This document shows, one piece after another, positions 34,461-42,759 of a stretch of 64,000 bases of DNA. Below the pieces are notes generated by a model, which worked only from the letters and a program-made list of their open reading frames with translations, was not told the origin of the DNA and made no database searches. A program made the position numbers and the translations under genes. Numbering within the stretch: the stretch's first letter is position 1; each line of letters starts with the position of its first letter. This DNA is from Fundidesulfovibrio magnetotacticus (GTDB lineage Bacteria > Desulfobacterota > Desulfovibrionia > Desulfovibrionales > Desulfovibrionaceae), in assembly GCF_013019105.1 (NCBI RefSeq), contig NZ_BLTE01000005.1, positions 124,001 to 188,000 of the forward strand, read 5' to 3'.

Positions 34461-35864
34461 ATGCCCCTGCGCCCCCTGCCCGGCGACGCCCGGCCCATGT
34501 GCCCCGTCACCACGTCCGTGTTCGAGCTTCTGAAGGTCGGCCCGGGGCCGTCGAGTTCCCACACCATCGGCCCCATGACCGCCGCCGCGGACTTCATGGA
34601 GCAGGCCGCACGCCTACCGGCCGACCGGCTGGCCCTGGCGCGCGGCCTGAAGGTGACGCTCCAGGGTTCCCTGGCCGCCACCGGGCGCGGCCACGGAACC
34701 CTGCGCGCCGTGCTGGCCGGGCTTTTGGGCAACCGCCCCGAGACCTGCCCGCCGGACATCCTGGACGCCATGGCCGCCTTCGCGGCCGGAGAGCTGAAAC
34801 TCGGGGCCATCACGCTGCCCGTCTCCGAGGACTGCGTGGTCTTCGACCTGCTCACCCTGCCCAAGCACCACCCGAACACCCTGGTGTTCCGGCTCCTGGA
34901 CGCGGACGGCAACGCCCTGCTGGAGCGCGAGGCCTGGTCCGTGGGCGGCGGCTTCGTGGAGTGGGAGGGCGACACGCCCCCCGAGCGACAGGCCCCGCCC
35001 CACCCCTACGAAACCATGGCCGACCTGCGCGCCCTGGCCGCCTCCACGGGGCTTTCGCTCCCCGAGATCCTCCTGGCCAACGAGGCGGCGCTCACCGGGC
35101 GCACGCCCCAGGAGATCGCTTCGGGCCTGGAGCGCATCATGCGCGCCATGGAGGACGCCGTGGAGCGCGGCCTGGAGGCCTCGGGCGTGCTGCCCGGCCC
35201 CCTGGGCCTGCACCGCAAGGCCAAGGCCCTCTTCGAGCGCTACCGCCAGGACCCCCAGCAGCAGGACCGCCCCATCCTGGCCCTGTGCGCCTGCGCCTTC
35301 GCCGCCGCCGAGGAGAACGCCTCGGGCCACACCATCGTCACGGCCCCCACGGCGGGGGCCTCGGGCGTGCTGCCCGCCGTGCTCTACGTCACCAAGAACC
35401 TGCGGCCCACGGCGGGCGTGTTCCGCAAGGACCAGCGCGAGGCCCTGCTGGCCGCCGCCCTGGTGGGCATGCTGGCCAAACACAACGCCTCCGTGAGCGG
35501 GGCCGAGGTGGGCTGCCAGGGCGAGGTGGGCGTGGCCTCGGCCATGGCCGCCGCCTACCTGGCCCAGGTGCACGGCCACTCGCCCGCCGTGGTGGAGAAC
35601 GCCGCCGAGACGGCCCTGGAGCACCACCTGGGCCTCACCTGCGACCCGGTGCAGGGCTACGTGCAGATCCCCTGCATCGAGCGCAACGCCATGGGCGCGG
35701 TGAAGGCCTACGCCGCCTACCAGATCGCCGCCGCCGAGACCCCGGGCCACCACATGGTGGGCCTGGACCAGGCCATGCGCGCCATGGCCGAGACCGGGCG
35801 CGACATGTGCGCCAAATACAAGGAGACCGCCCAGGGCGGACTGGCCGCCAGCGTGCGCTGCTAG
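34461..35864 (+). CDS. sdaA: L-serine dehydratase (iron-sulfur, single-chain)
   Basis: This 467-residue enzyme converts L-serine to pyruvate and ammonia using an oxygen-sensitive [4Fe-4S] cluster. The N-terminal beta domain starts C-P-V-T-T-S-V-F-E-L-L-K-V-G-P-G-P-S-S-S-H-T. The C-terminal alpha domain has T-A-P-T-A-G-A-S-G-V-L-P, then cluster cysteines in C-D-P-V-x-G-Y-V-Q-I-P-C-I-E-R-N and a third near the C-terminus (D-M-C-A-K-Y-K-E-T). This is the one-chain form found in E. coli SdaA. It is translated 9 bp after the acyltransferase gene. Confidence 0.95.
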   Translation: MPLRPLPGDARPMCPVTTSVFELLKVGPGPSSSHTIGPMTAAADFMEQAARLPADRLALARGLKVTLQGSLAATGRGHGTLRAVLAGLLGNRPETCPPDILDAMAAFAAGELKLGAITLPVSEDCVVFDLLTLPKHHPNTLVFRLLDADGNALLEREAWSVGGGFVEWEGDTPPERQAPPHPYETMADLRALAASTGLSLPEILLANEAALTGRTPQEIASGLERIMRAMEDAVERGLEASGVLPGPLGLHRKAKALFERYRQDPQQQDRPILALCACAFAAAEENASGHTIVTAPTAGASGVLPAVLYVTKNLRPTAGVFRKDQREALLAAALVGMLAKHNASVSGAEVGCQGEVGVASAMAAAYLAQVHGHSPAVVENAAETALEHHLGLTCDPVQGYVQIPCIERNAMGAVKAYAAYQIAAAETPGHHMVGLDQAMRAMAETGRDMCAKYKETAQGGLAASVRC

Positions 35865-35995
35865 AAGCGTTGCAAGGGGGCTTCTTGAAACGCGTGTGAG
35901 GATGGGACGCGCTCACGCAAGCGCCGTCCGGCGGAGGGCTCCTGGGCGGCGTCATGCCGCTGGGCCAGCCGTTTCCCCAGGGCGGGAGGGGAACC

Positions 35996-36907
35996 ATGCG
36001 CATCCACGGAATAGACTTCACCAGCACCCCGGCCCGGGCCAAGCCCCTGGTCTGCGCCGACGCGTGCCTGGAGGGCGGCGTGCTCGCGGTGGAGTCCCTG
36101 ACCGTGTTCGAGGGGCCGGGCGATCGGGCCTTCGAGGCACTGGCCGCGCACCTGCTCTCCGGGGGGACTGCCGTGGCCGGGTTCGATTTCCCCTTCTCCC
36201 TCTCGCGCAAGGTCCTCGTCGGCCCGCACCCCCTCTTCCCGGACATGTCCTGGCCCGCGCCCTGGGAGCCCTTCGCGCGCAGGCTCGCGGACCTCTCACG
36301 GGAGGACTTCGCGGCCCTCCTGGAGGCCTACAAGGCCCCCCGGCCCAAGGGCGACAAGCAGCACAAACGCCTGGCCGACGAGGCCGCCCGCGCCCAAAGC
36401 CCCCAGACGCTCCACTACACCCCCGTGGCCCGCATGTTCCACGCCGGGGCCGCCCTCTTCCTGAAGCACGGCTTCGACGTGGCCCCACAGCGCCGCACGG
36501 ACTGCCCCCTCACCGCCGTGGAGGCCTACCCGGGCCTCTTCGTGCGCGAGATGGCAGGCAAGGCCCCCTACAAGGCCGAGGCTGCCGACCGCGCCAACAA
36601 CAGGCCCGAACCCGCCCGGGCACGCCACGAGGCCCGCGCGCGCATCCTCGACGCCCTGGAGGGTCCGGCCTGCCGCGCCCGCTACGGCCTGCGGACGGTC
36701 CTGGCCCCGCGCGTGCGCGAACGCGCCCTGGAGGACGCCACCGGCGACACCCTGGACTCCGCGCTCTGCGCCCTCCAGGCCGCCTGGGCCTGGGAGCGCC
36801 GTTCCCAGGGCTGGGGCATGCCCGGCCCCGAACGGGTGGACCCCGCCATGCTGGCCTTCGAGGGCTGGATCGCCGATCCGGCCTGCATCGCCCCGGCCCG
36901 GCCCTGA
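35996..36907 (+). CDS. DUF429 domain-containing protein
   Basis: This 303-residue protein has the RNase H-like DUF429 fold features. An opening strand I-H-G-I-D-F-T with an acidic residue is followed by A-V-A-G-F-D-F-P-F-S, and near the C-terminus D-A-x-x-x-D-T-L-D-S-A-L-C-A. These acidic residues would bind metal in a nuclease-like site. The biochemical role is not known. The ATG at 35996 follows GGGAGGGG; an upstream in-frame ATG (35954) is less likely. Confidence 0.7.
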   Translation: MRIHGIDFTSTPARAKPLVCADACLEGGVLAVESLTVFEGPGDRAFEALAAHLLSGGTAVAGFDFPFSLSRKVLVGPHPLFPDMSWPAPWEPFARRLADLSREDFAALLEAYKAPRPKGDKQHKRLADEAARAQSPQTLHYTPVARMFHAGAALFLKHGFDVAPQRRTDCPLTAVEAYPGLFVREMAGKAPYKAEAADRANNRPEPARARHEARARILDALEGPACRARYGLRTVLAPRVRERALEDATGDTLDSALCALQAAWAWERRSQGWGMPGPERVDPAMLAFEGWIADPACIAPARP

Positions 36908-36928
36908 CGCCCGGGCGTGGCGCGCCGC

Positions 36929-36956
36929 TTTACATTCACCCCGCCGGGCGTATACT
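36929..36956 (+). promoter_or_regulatory. Sigma-70-type promoter for the binding-protein/kinase operon
   Basis: TTTACA (36929-36934) and TATACT (36951-36956) are separated by 16 bp. They lie about 45 bp upstream of the start codon, in an AT-richer pocket of GC-rich sequence. Confidence 0.65.
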
Positions 36957-37001
36957 CAATAAAGCATCAGGTATTCCGCCATCGCAGCACAAGGAGCAGC
37001 C

Positions 37002-38042
37002 ATGTCTCCCAACGGGCGGTCCTCCACCGTCCCGGCGCTCGTACTGGCCGGACTTCTTCTGTGCCTCGCCGCACCCTCACCGGCCCAGACGCCCAGGGCG
37101 GAGACGCCTTTGCGCGTCTTCGTGGTGCAAAGCTACAACCAGGAATACGTCTGGACCCGGACCATCAACGAGGGCCTGCGCGAAGCCCTGCGCGGGCTCG
37201 ACGTGGTCATCGAATTCTTCTACCTGGACGCCAAGCGCAAGCCCGACCCCGACAACCTCCGGCGTGTGGCCCGGGAAGCCCTGGCCCGCATCGAGGCGCG
37301 GCGGCCCCAGGTGGTGGTGGCCGTGGACGACCCTGCCCAGGCCTACCTGGTGGAGCCCTTCCTGAAGGGCCGCGCCTCGCCGCAGGTGATCTTCTGCGGG
37401 GTCAACGCGCCCCTGGCGCTCTACGGCTACCCGGCGGCCAACGTCTCCGGCGTGCGGGAGCGCTGGCACTTCCGCGAGGGCTTCGCCTTCCTGCGCCAGC
37501 TCTTCCCGGACGTCGGCTCCGTGGCCCTGCTCCTGGACGAATCCGAATCGGCGGGTTTCGTCCTGGACGACCTGCGCGAGGACCAGCGCCTTAACGGCCC
37601 CTTCGCCGTGCGCCTGGCCGCCGTGGAACAGGTGGCGACCTTCCAGGCCTGGAGACGCAAGGTGTTGGAACTCCAGGAGCGCGCCGACGCCCTTGCCCTG
37701 GGCCTCTACCACTCGCTCGTGGACGAGGAGACGGGCCTGGTGGTCCCGCCTGAGCAGGTGGCCGCCTGGAACGACACGGTTGTGCGCAAGCCCACCCTGG
37801 GCTTCACCGACTTCTCCCGCGACCACGGACACCTGGCGGGCGTGCTGGAATCCGGGCACGAGCAGGGTTTCCTGGCCGGCGGCATGGTGCGGGAGATCCT
37901 CACGACCAGGGTGGCCGCCGGAACGCTCCCCGTGCGCATCAACGACCAGGGCATCGTCTTCCTGAACCTGCGCACCGCCGAGCGGCTGGGCCTGAAAATC
38001 CCCTACGAATTCATCGAGGCTGGCGAGGTGGTGGTGCGATGA
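37002..38042 (+). CDS. ABC-type periplasmic binding protein, sensor accessory
   Basis: This 346-residue exported protein has a signal peptide (~1-28, ending S-P-A-Q). Its two-lobed substrate-binding fold resembles the TrpX/BMP-like family (V-F-V-V-Q-S-Y-N-Q-E-Y-V-W-T; V-V-V-A-V-D-D-P-A; V-I-F-C-G-V-N-A). No permease or ATPase gene is near. Its stop overlaps the start of the histidine kinase gene (ATGA), so it probably delivers a ligand signal to that kinase rather than transporting. AAGGAG precedes the ATG. Confidence 0.8.
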   Translation: MSPNGRSSTVPALVLAGLLLCLAAPSPAQTPRAETPLRVFVVQSYNQEYVWTRTINEGLREALRGLDVVIEFFYLDAKRKPDPDNLRRVAREALARIEARRPQVVVAVDDPAQAYLVEPFLKGRASPQVIFCGVNAPLALYGYPAANVSGVRERWHFREGFAFLRQLFPDVGSVALLLDESESAGFVLDDLREDQRLNGPFAVRLAAVEQVATFQAWRRKVLELQERADALALGLYHSLVDEETGLVVPPEQVAAWNDTVVRKPTLGFTDFSRDHGHLAGVLESGHEQGFLAGGMVREILTTRVAAGTLPVRINDQGIVFLNLRTAERLGLKIPYEFIEAGEVVVR

Positions 38043-40177
38043 AGGGGCTGCGTGGCGCGCTCACCCGCCGCCTTGCCTCGGACCGCCAGTTCCTGGCCGT
38101 CCTGCTTGCCGTGTTCGCCGGGGCCGTGGTCAGCACAGCCCTGGCCTACTCCCACACGCGCAAGACGGTGGAAGCGCTGGCCCGCACCCAGTTTCTCCAG
38201 AGCCTGGACTTCTTGGACCACGAAGTGGACGTGCAGGTGCGCGGAATGATCTTCCAGACCCGCCTGGTGAGCCAGGAGCCCGTGCTCCTGCTGGCCCTGG
38301 AAGAAAGCTACCTGGGCGGCTCGGCCCGGGCGGCCGCCCGGCGCAAACTGGAAAGCCTGGTGGAGGACGGCGTTTTCGAACGCTTCTACCTGATGAACAT
38401 GAAAGGCGCGATCGTCCTGGCCTCCAACCCCGCCCTGGCCGGGACCCTGGACGTGTCCGACCGGCGCTACTACCGCGAAGCACGCGAGGGCCGCCCCGCC
38501 CTGGAGACGGTGGAGACCTCCCGGGTGACCGCACGGCCCATTCTTGTCGCCTCGCAACCCGTGCGCGCGGCCGACGGCTCCGTGCGCGGCGTCGTGGTGG
38601 CCATCCGGGACACCGCCGCCTTCGCCCGGGACATCCTGGCCCTGCCGCATCTGGGGGGGCTCGGCGTCGGCTTCATCCTTGGCAAGCACGGCAGCGTGCT
38701 GGCCGCACCGCCTCAGGGCGATCAGCCAACCTTCCAGCCGGACCCCTTCGTCCCCCTGATCGTCCACGGGGCGGACTCGAACCAATTGGTGCGTTTCGAT
38801 CGACAGGGCGTCACGCGCATCTGCCTGGCCAAGATCAACCGCATCACGGGCTGGATCCTGGCCGTGGAAGCCGACGATGCCCTGGTGCTCTCCCCGGTGA
38901 ACCACCTGGCCGCCGTGAACGTGGGCGTGGCCCTGGGCACGCTTGCCCTGGTTGCGCTTGCCCTCGGGGCGCTGCGCAAAGTGCTGGCCAACCTGCGCCG
39001 CTCCGAGGAGCGTTTCTCCATGCTCTTTCGCCTCTCGCCCGAGGCAGCGCTGCTCCTGGACGCCAACGACCTCTCCGTGCTCGCCGTCAACGAGGCCTAC
39101 ACCCGCCTCACGGGCTACGCGCCCTCCGAGGTGCTGGGGCGCTCCATTCCCCAGATCCAACCGGAGATCGACCGCGCCCGGCTGGATGCCTTCCACGCCG
39201 ACGTGCTGCGCGGGGGACGCGTCGTGGACCGCGAGTTCGAGGGACGCCGCAACGACGGGCAAACCTTCAGGGTCTCCGTCTCCGGCCAGATCATCGAGAG
39301 CGAGTCCGGCCTGTGGCTCATGATTCTCCTGCACGACGTCACCCAGGCCCGCAAAATCCAGGAGATGATGATCCAGACCGAAAAGATGCTCTCCGTGGGC
39401 GGCATCGCGGCGGGCATCGCCCACGAGATCAACAACCCTCTGGGCATCGTGGTCCAGGCCTCCCAGAACCTCGTGCAGCGCACCCGCCCGGACCACCCGA
39501 AGAACATTGAGGCCGCCCGCGAGGTGGGCGTGGACATGGGCCTCGTGGCCCGCTACTTCCAGGCCCGCCAGCTTGACGTGTTCGTCCAGGACATCCAGGG
39601 CGCCGCCTTGCGCGCCGCGAGCATCATCCGCCACATGCTGGACTTCAGCCGCAGCAGCGAGTCGCGCCGCAAACCCTGCGACCTGGCCGCCATCCTGGAA
39701 AAGGCCCTCTCCCTGGCCGCCAACGACTACGACCTCAAGAAAAGCTACGACTTCAAGCGCATCACCATAGACAGGGACTTTGAACCCAACCTCCCCTCCG
39801 TGCCCTGCACCGAAACCGAGATAGAGCAGGTGTTCCTGAACATCCTGCGCAACGCCGCCCAGGCCATGGCCGAAGCCCCGCCCCGCCCGGAAGGGCCGCG
39901 CATTGGCCTGCGCCTGCGAGCCTTGTCCGGCCGCGTCCAGGCCGTTTTCGAGGACAACGGCCCGGGCATGAGCCCCGAAGCGCGCCGCCGCGCCTTTGAG
40001 CCCTTCTACACCACCAAGGCCCCGGGCGTGGGCACGGGGCTCGGCCTCTCGGTCTCCTACTTCATCGTGGTCAAGGGCCACGGAGGGCGCATGACCCTGG
40101 ACTCCGCGCAAGGCCGGGGCGCGCGCTTCACCCTGGAGCTGCCCCTGGGCGACGCCCCCCTGGACCCCGCCGCCTGA
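38039..40177 (+). CDS. Membrane sensor histidine kinase (Cache-PAS-HisKA-HATPase)
   Basis: This 712-residue protein has a first membrane segment (~18-38) and a periplasmic double-Cache-like domain (~40-295; the R-R-Y-Y-R-E-A stretch is typical). A second membrane segment (~298-320) is followed by PAS (~330-450), HisKA with phospho-acceptor H462 in G-I-A-H-E-I-N-N-P-L-G, and HATPase with D-N-G-P-G-M and G-T-G-L-G-L-S-V. It overlaps the binding-protein gene by 4 bp, suggesting joint sensing. No response regulator gene follows, so its partner is encoded elsewhere. Confidence 0.9.
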   Translation: MKGLRGALTRRLASDRQFLAVLLAVFAGAVVSTALAYSHTRKTVEALARTQFLQSLDFLDHEVDVQVRGMIFQTRLVSQEPVLLLALEESYLGGSARAAARRKLESLVEDGVFERFYLMNMKGAIVLASNPALAGTLDVSDRRYYREAREGRPALETVETSRVTARPILVASQPVRAADGSVRGVVVAIRDTAAFARDILALPHLGGLGVGFILGKHGSVLAAPPQGDQPTFQPDPFVPLIVHGADSNQLVRFDRQGVTRICLAKINRITGWILAVEADDALVLSPVNHLAAVNVGVALGTLALVALALGALRKVLANLRRSEERFSMLFRLSPEAALLLDANDLSVLAVNEAYTRLTGYAPSEVLGRSIPQIQPEIDRARLDAFHADVLRGGRVVDREFEGRRNDGQTFRVSVSGQIIESESGLWLMILLHDVTQARKIQEMMIQTEKMLSVGGIAAGIAHEINNPLGIVVQASQNLVQRTRPDHPKNIEAAREVGVDMGLVARYFQARQLDVFVQDIQGAALRAASIIRHMLDFSRSSESRRKPCDLAAILEKALSLAANDYDLKKSYDFKRITIDRDFEPNLPSVPCTETEIEQVFLNILRNAAQAMAEAPPRPEGPRIGLRLRALSGRVQAVFEDNGPGMSPEARRRAFEPFYTTKAPGVGTGLGLSVSYFIVVKGHGGRMTLDSAQGRGARFTLELPLGDAPLDPAA

Positions 40178-40191
40178 CCCGCACCCCGCTG

Positions 40192-40220
40192 TTGACGCAC
40201 GGGCCTTCCCCGTCCACAAT
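40192..40220 (+). promoter_or_regulatory. Candidate promoter for the YkgJ-malQ transcript
   Basis: TTGACG (40192-40197) and CACAAT (40215-40220) are separated by 17 bp, about 60 bp before the YkgJ start codon. Confidence 0.5.
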
Positions 40221-40281
40221 GCGCGCGCCGGTCCGCATGGCCCGGCAGCGTGCTCACCCGAACCCAAAGGCGTCGCCCCGC

Positions 40282-41211
40282 ATGGCATCCAAGCATTTCC
40301 AGTGCACCCGCTGCGGCCGCTGCTGCCGCGCCAGCATCCCCCTGGGCCTGGCGGAGGCCCTGGACCACGACGAGTCCTTCCTCCTGGCTCTGGTCTTCTC
40401 CATGGAGACCTGGAACCTGGACGACTTCGCCGCCAACCGCCCGGTCCTGCCCATCACCCACGAGGATCTCTTCACCACCCTGGCCTTCCGCAAGGACAAG
40501 CTGGCCATGGACGCCAGCCGCGATCTGGTGTTCCGCGTGGGACGCGCACCCTCGGGCACGCAACGCCTGGCCACCTTCGTCACCGTGGGGGCCGCCGCCC
40601 TGGGCGACTTCCATGCGGGCCAGGCCCGCTGCCCCTCCCTGGCCCCGGACGACACCTGCTCCATCTACGATCGCCGCCCCCTGGGCTGCCGCGTCTTCCC
40701 CCTGGACCCCCTCTTCCCGGAAATGCTCCAGCACGTGCCCCTTGCGGGCCTGGAGACGCGCCTGCCCTGCGACTTCTCCCCCCAGGCCCCCGAAATCTGG
40801 CGCGAAGGCAGCCTGACCGATCCCGAAGCGCTGGCCCTGCTCGCCAGACGCCAGGAGACCATCCGGCGCGACTCCCTCTTCCTGCCCTACTACCGCGTGG
40901 CCGCCGAGGCCTTCCGGCCCATGCCCACGCTCCCCGAGATCCTCAAGAGCCTCGGGGGCAACGGACGCCTGGACCTGCCCTTCGCGCCCGCCCTGGTCTA
41001 TCTCACGGCCGCCGGGGCCATCAGCCCCGAGCGCGCCGAGCGCTGCCTGGAACGCCAGACCGCACTGGCCCGCAAGGCCGTGGAACAGGCGCTGGCCCGC
41101 AAGGACAAGGCAGAGCGCGCACGCACCGCCGTGCTGCGCAACTGCCTGTCCCTCATGGAAAGCTTCACGGGCCGCATCGCCCAGGCCGCCGACACCGCCC
41201 CCAAGGGCTGA
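40282..41211 (+). CDS. YkgJ-family cysteine-cluster protein
   Basis: This 309-residue protein begins with C-T-R-C-G-R-C-C and later has C-P-S-L...C-S-I-Y-D-R-R-P-L-G-C-R-V-F-P, the cysteine pattern of the YkgJ/CxxCxxCC family thought to bind zinc or an iron-sulfur cluster. The C-terminal half is helical and charged, with no known domain. Molecular function unknown. It is followed after 18 bp by malQ, so the two are probably cotranscribed. Confidence 0.75.
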   Translation: MASKHFQCTRCGRCCRASIPLGLAEALDHDESFLLALVFSMETWNLDDFAANRPVLPITHEDLFTTLAFRKDKLAMDASRDLVFRVGRAPSGTQRLATFVTVGAAALGDFHAGQARCPSLAPDDTCSIYDRRPLGCRVFPLDPLFPEMLQHVPLAGLETRLPCDFSPQAPEIWREGSLTDPEALALLARRQETIRRDSLFLPYYRVAAEAFRPMPTLPEILKSLGGNGRLDLPFAPALVYLTAAGAISPERAERCLERQTALARKAVEQALARKDKAERARTAVLRNCLSLMESFTGRIAQAADTAPKG

Positions 41212-41229
41212 ACTCACCGGGAGAACGCC

Positions 41230-42753
41230 ATGCACAGACGCGGCGCGGGAATCCTTCTGCATGTCACGAGCCTGCCCTCGCCCTACGGCGTCGGCGACAT
41301 GGGACCGGGCACCCTGGATTTCCTCGATTTCCTCGTGGAGGCCGGACAGTCCGTCTGGCAGATCCTGCCCCTCACCCCAACCTCCAGCTTCATCGGGGAT
41401 TCGCCCTATTCGTCGGACTCGGCCTTCGCGGGCAACCCCCTGCTCCTGAGCCCTGAGCTCCTCGTGAGGGACGGCTGGCTCGACCGGGACGACCTGGGCA
41501 GCATGCCCCGCCACGATCCAGCCCGGGCCGACTTCCCCCAGGCCGCGGCCTTCAAGGAACGCCTGCTCGACCTGGCCTTCGAGCGCGCCGCCGCCTCCCT
41601 GGAGCGGCGCCCGGAGTTCGCCCGCTTCCGCGCCGAACAGGCCTCCTGGCTGGACGACTACTGCCTCTTCAAGGCCCTCAAGCACGCCCTGGGAGGCCTC
41701 TCCTGGACACGCTGGCCCGCCCCCCTGCGCGACCGCGACCCCGAAGCCCTGGCCGGACGCCGCCAGGCCCTGGACCGGCGGGTGCTCAAGGAAGCCTTCG
41801 TCCAGCACCTCTTCCACGACCAATGGAGCGCCCTCAAGGCCGAGGCCGCCCGGCGCGACATCCTCGTGGTGGGCGACGCGCCCATCTACGTCACCCAGGA
41901 CAGCGCCGACGTCTGGGCCAACCCGGAACTCTTCAAGCTCGGCCCGGACCGCGAACCCCTCTTCGTGGCGGGCGTGCCCCCCGACTACTTCTCCGAGACC
42001 GGCCAGCGCTGGGGCAACCCCGTCTACGACTGGGACGCCCACCTGGCCTCGGGTTTCGCCTGGTGGATCAAACGCCTCGCCCACAACTTCCGCCTCTTCG
42101 ACTTCGTGCGCCTGGACCATTTCCGGGGCTTCGCGGGCTACTGGGAAATTCCCGCCGAGGAGAAGACCGCCGTCAAGGGCCGCTGGGTCGATGCCCCGGG
42201 CCAGGCCTTTTTCAAGTCCCTGCTGGCCCACTTCCCCGTGCTGCCCATCCTGGCCGAGGACCTGGGCGTGATCACCCCCGACGTGCGCGAACTGCGCGAC
42301 GCCATGGGCTTCCCCGGCATGAAGGTGCTCCAGTTCGCCTTCGGCCCCGACGTGGGCGAAAACCGGGACGCTCCCCACCACCACGTGGAGAACTGCGTGG
42401 CCTACACCGGCACCCACGACAACAACACCGCCCGGGGCTGGTTCCTGCACGACGCCGGAGAGATCGGGAGGCAGTCGCTGCAGGAGTACGTCGGGCGCTC
42501 CCTGGCCCCCGCCGAGGCCCCCTGGGAGCTCCTGCGCCTGGCCTCCATGAGCGTGGCCCGCCTGTCCGTGGCCCCTCTCCAGGACGCCCTGGGCCTGGAC
42601 GCCTCCGCGCGCATGAACACCCCCTCGGTGGCCAGGGGCAACTGGGCCTGGCGCGTCACCACGGAGCAGTTCTCCCCCGCGCTGGCCCAGCGGCTGGCCG
42701 GGCTGGCCGCTCTCCACGGGCGCTCGCGCCGTGCGGCCCCACGGCAGGGCTAG
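41230..42753 (+). CDS. malQ: 4-alpha-glucanotransferase (amylomaltase)
   Basis: This 507-residue GH77 enzyme transfers alpha-1,4-glucan segments between maltodextrins. The N-terminus (R-G-A-G-I-L-L-H-V-T-S-L-P-S-P-Y-G-V-G-D-M-G) is diagnostic. Catalytic residues are in F-V-R-L-D-H-F-R-G-F (nucleophile Asp), I-L-A-E-D-L-G (acid/base Glu) and T-H-D-N-N-T. The length matches bacterial amylomaltases without the E. coli N-terminal extension. With glgB it supports a glycogen-type storage pathway. The next gene starts 6 bp after its stop. Confidence 0.95.
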   Translation: MHRRGAGILLHVTSLPSPYGVGDMGPGTLDFLDFLVEAGQSVWQILPLTPTSSFIGDSPYSSDSAFAGNPLLLSPELLVRDGWLDRDDLGSMPRHDPARADFPQAAAFKERLLDLAFERAAASLERRPEFARFRAEQASWLDDYCLFKALKHALGGLSWTRWPAPLRDRDPEALAGRRQALDRRVLKEAFVQHLFHDQWSALKAEAARRDILVVGDAPIYVTQDSADVWANPELFKLGPDREPLFVAGVPPDYFSETGQRWGNPVYDWDAHLASGFAWWIKRLAHNFRLFDFVRLDHFRGFAGYWEIPAEEKTAVKGRWVDAPGQAFFKSLLAHFPVLPILAEDLGVITPDVRELRDAMGFPGMKVLQFAFGPDVGENRDAPHHHVENCVAYTGTHDNNTARGWFLHDAGEIGRQSLQEYVGRSLAPAEAPWELLRLASMSVARLSVAPLQDALGLDASARMNTPSVARGNWAWRVTTEQFSPALAQRLAGLAALHGRSRRAAPRQG

Positions 42754-42759
42754 CCCCGC

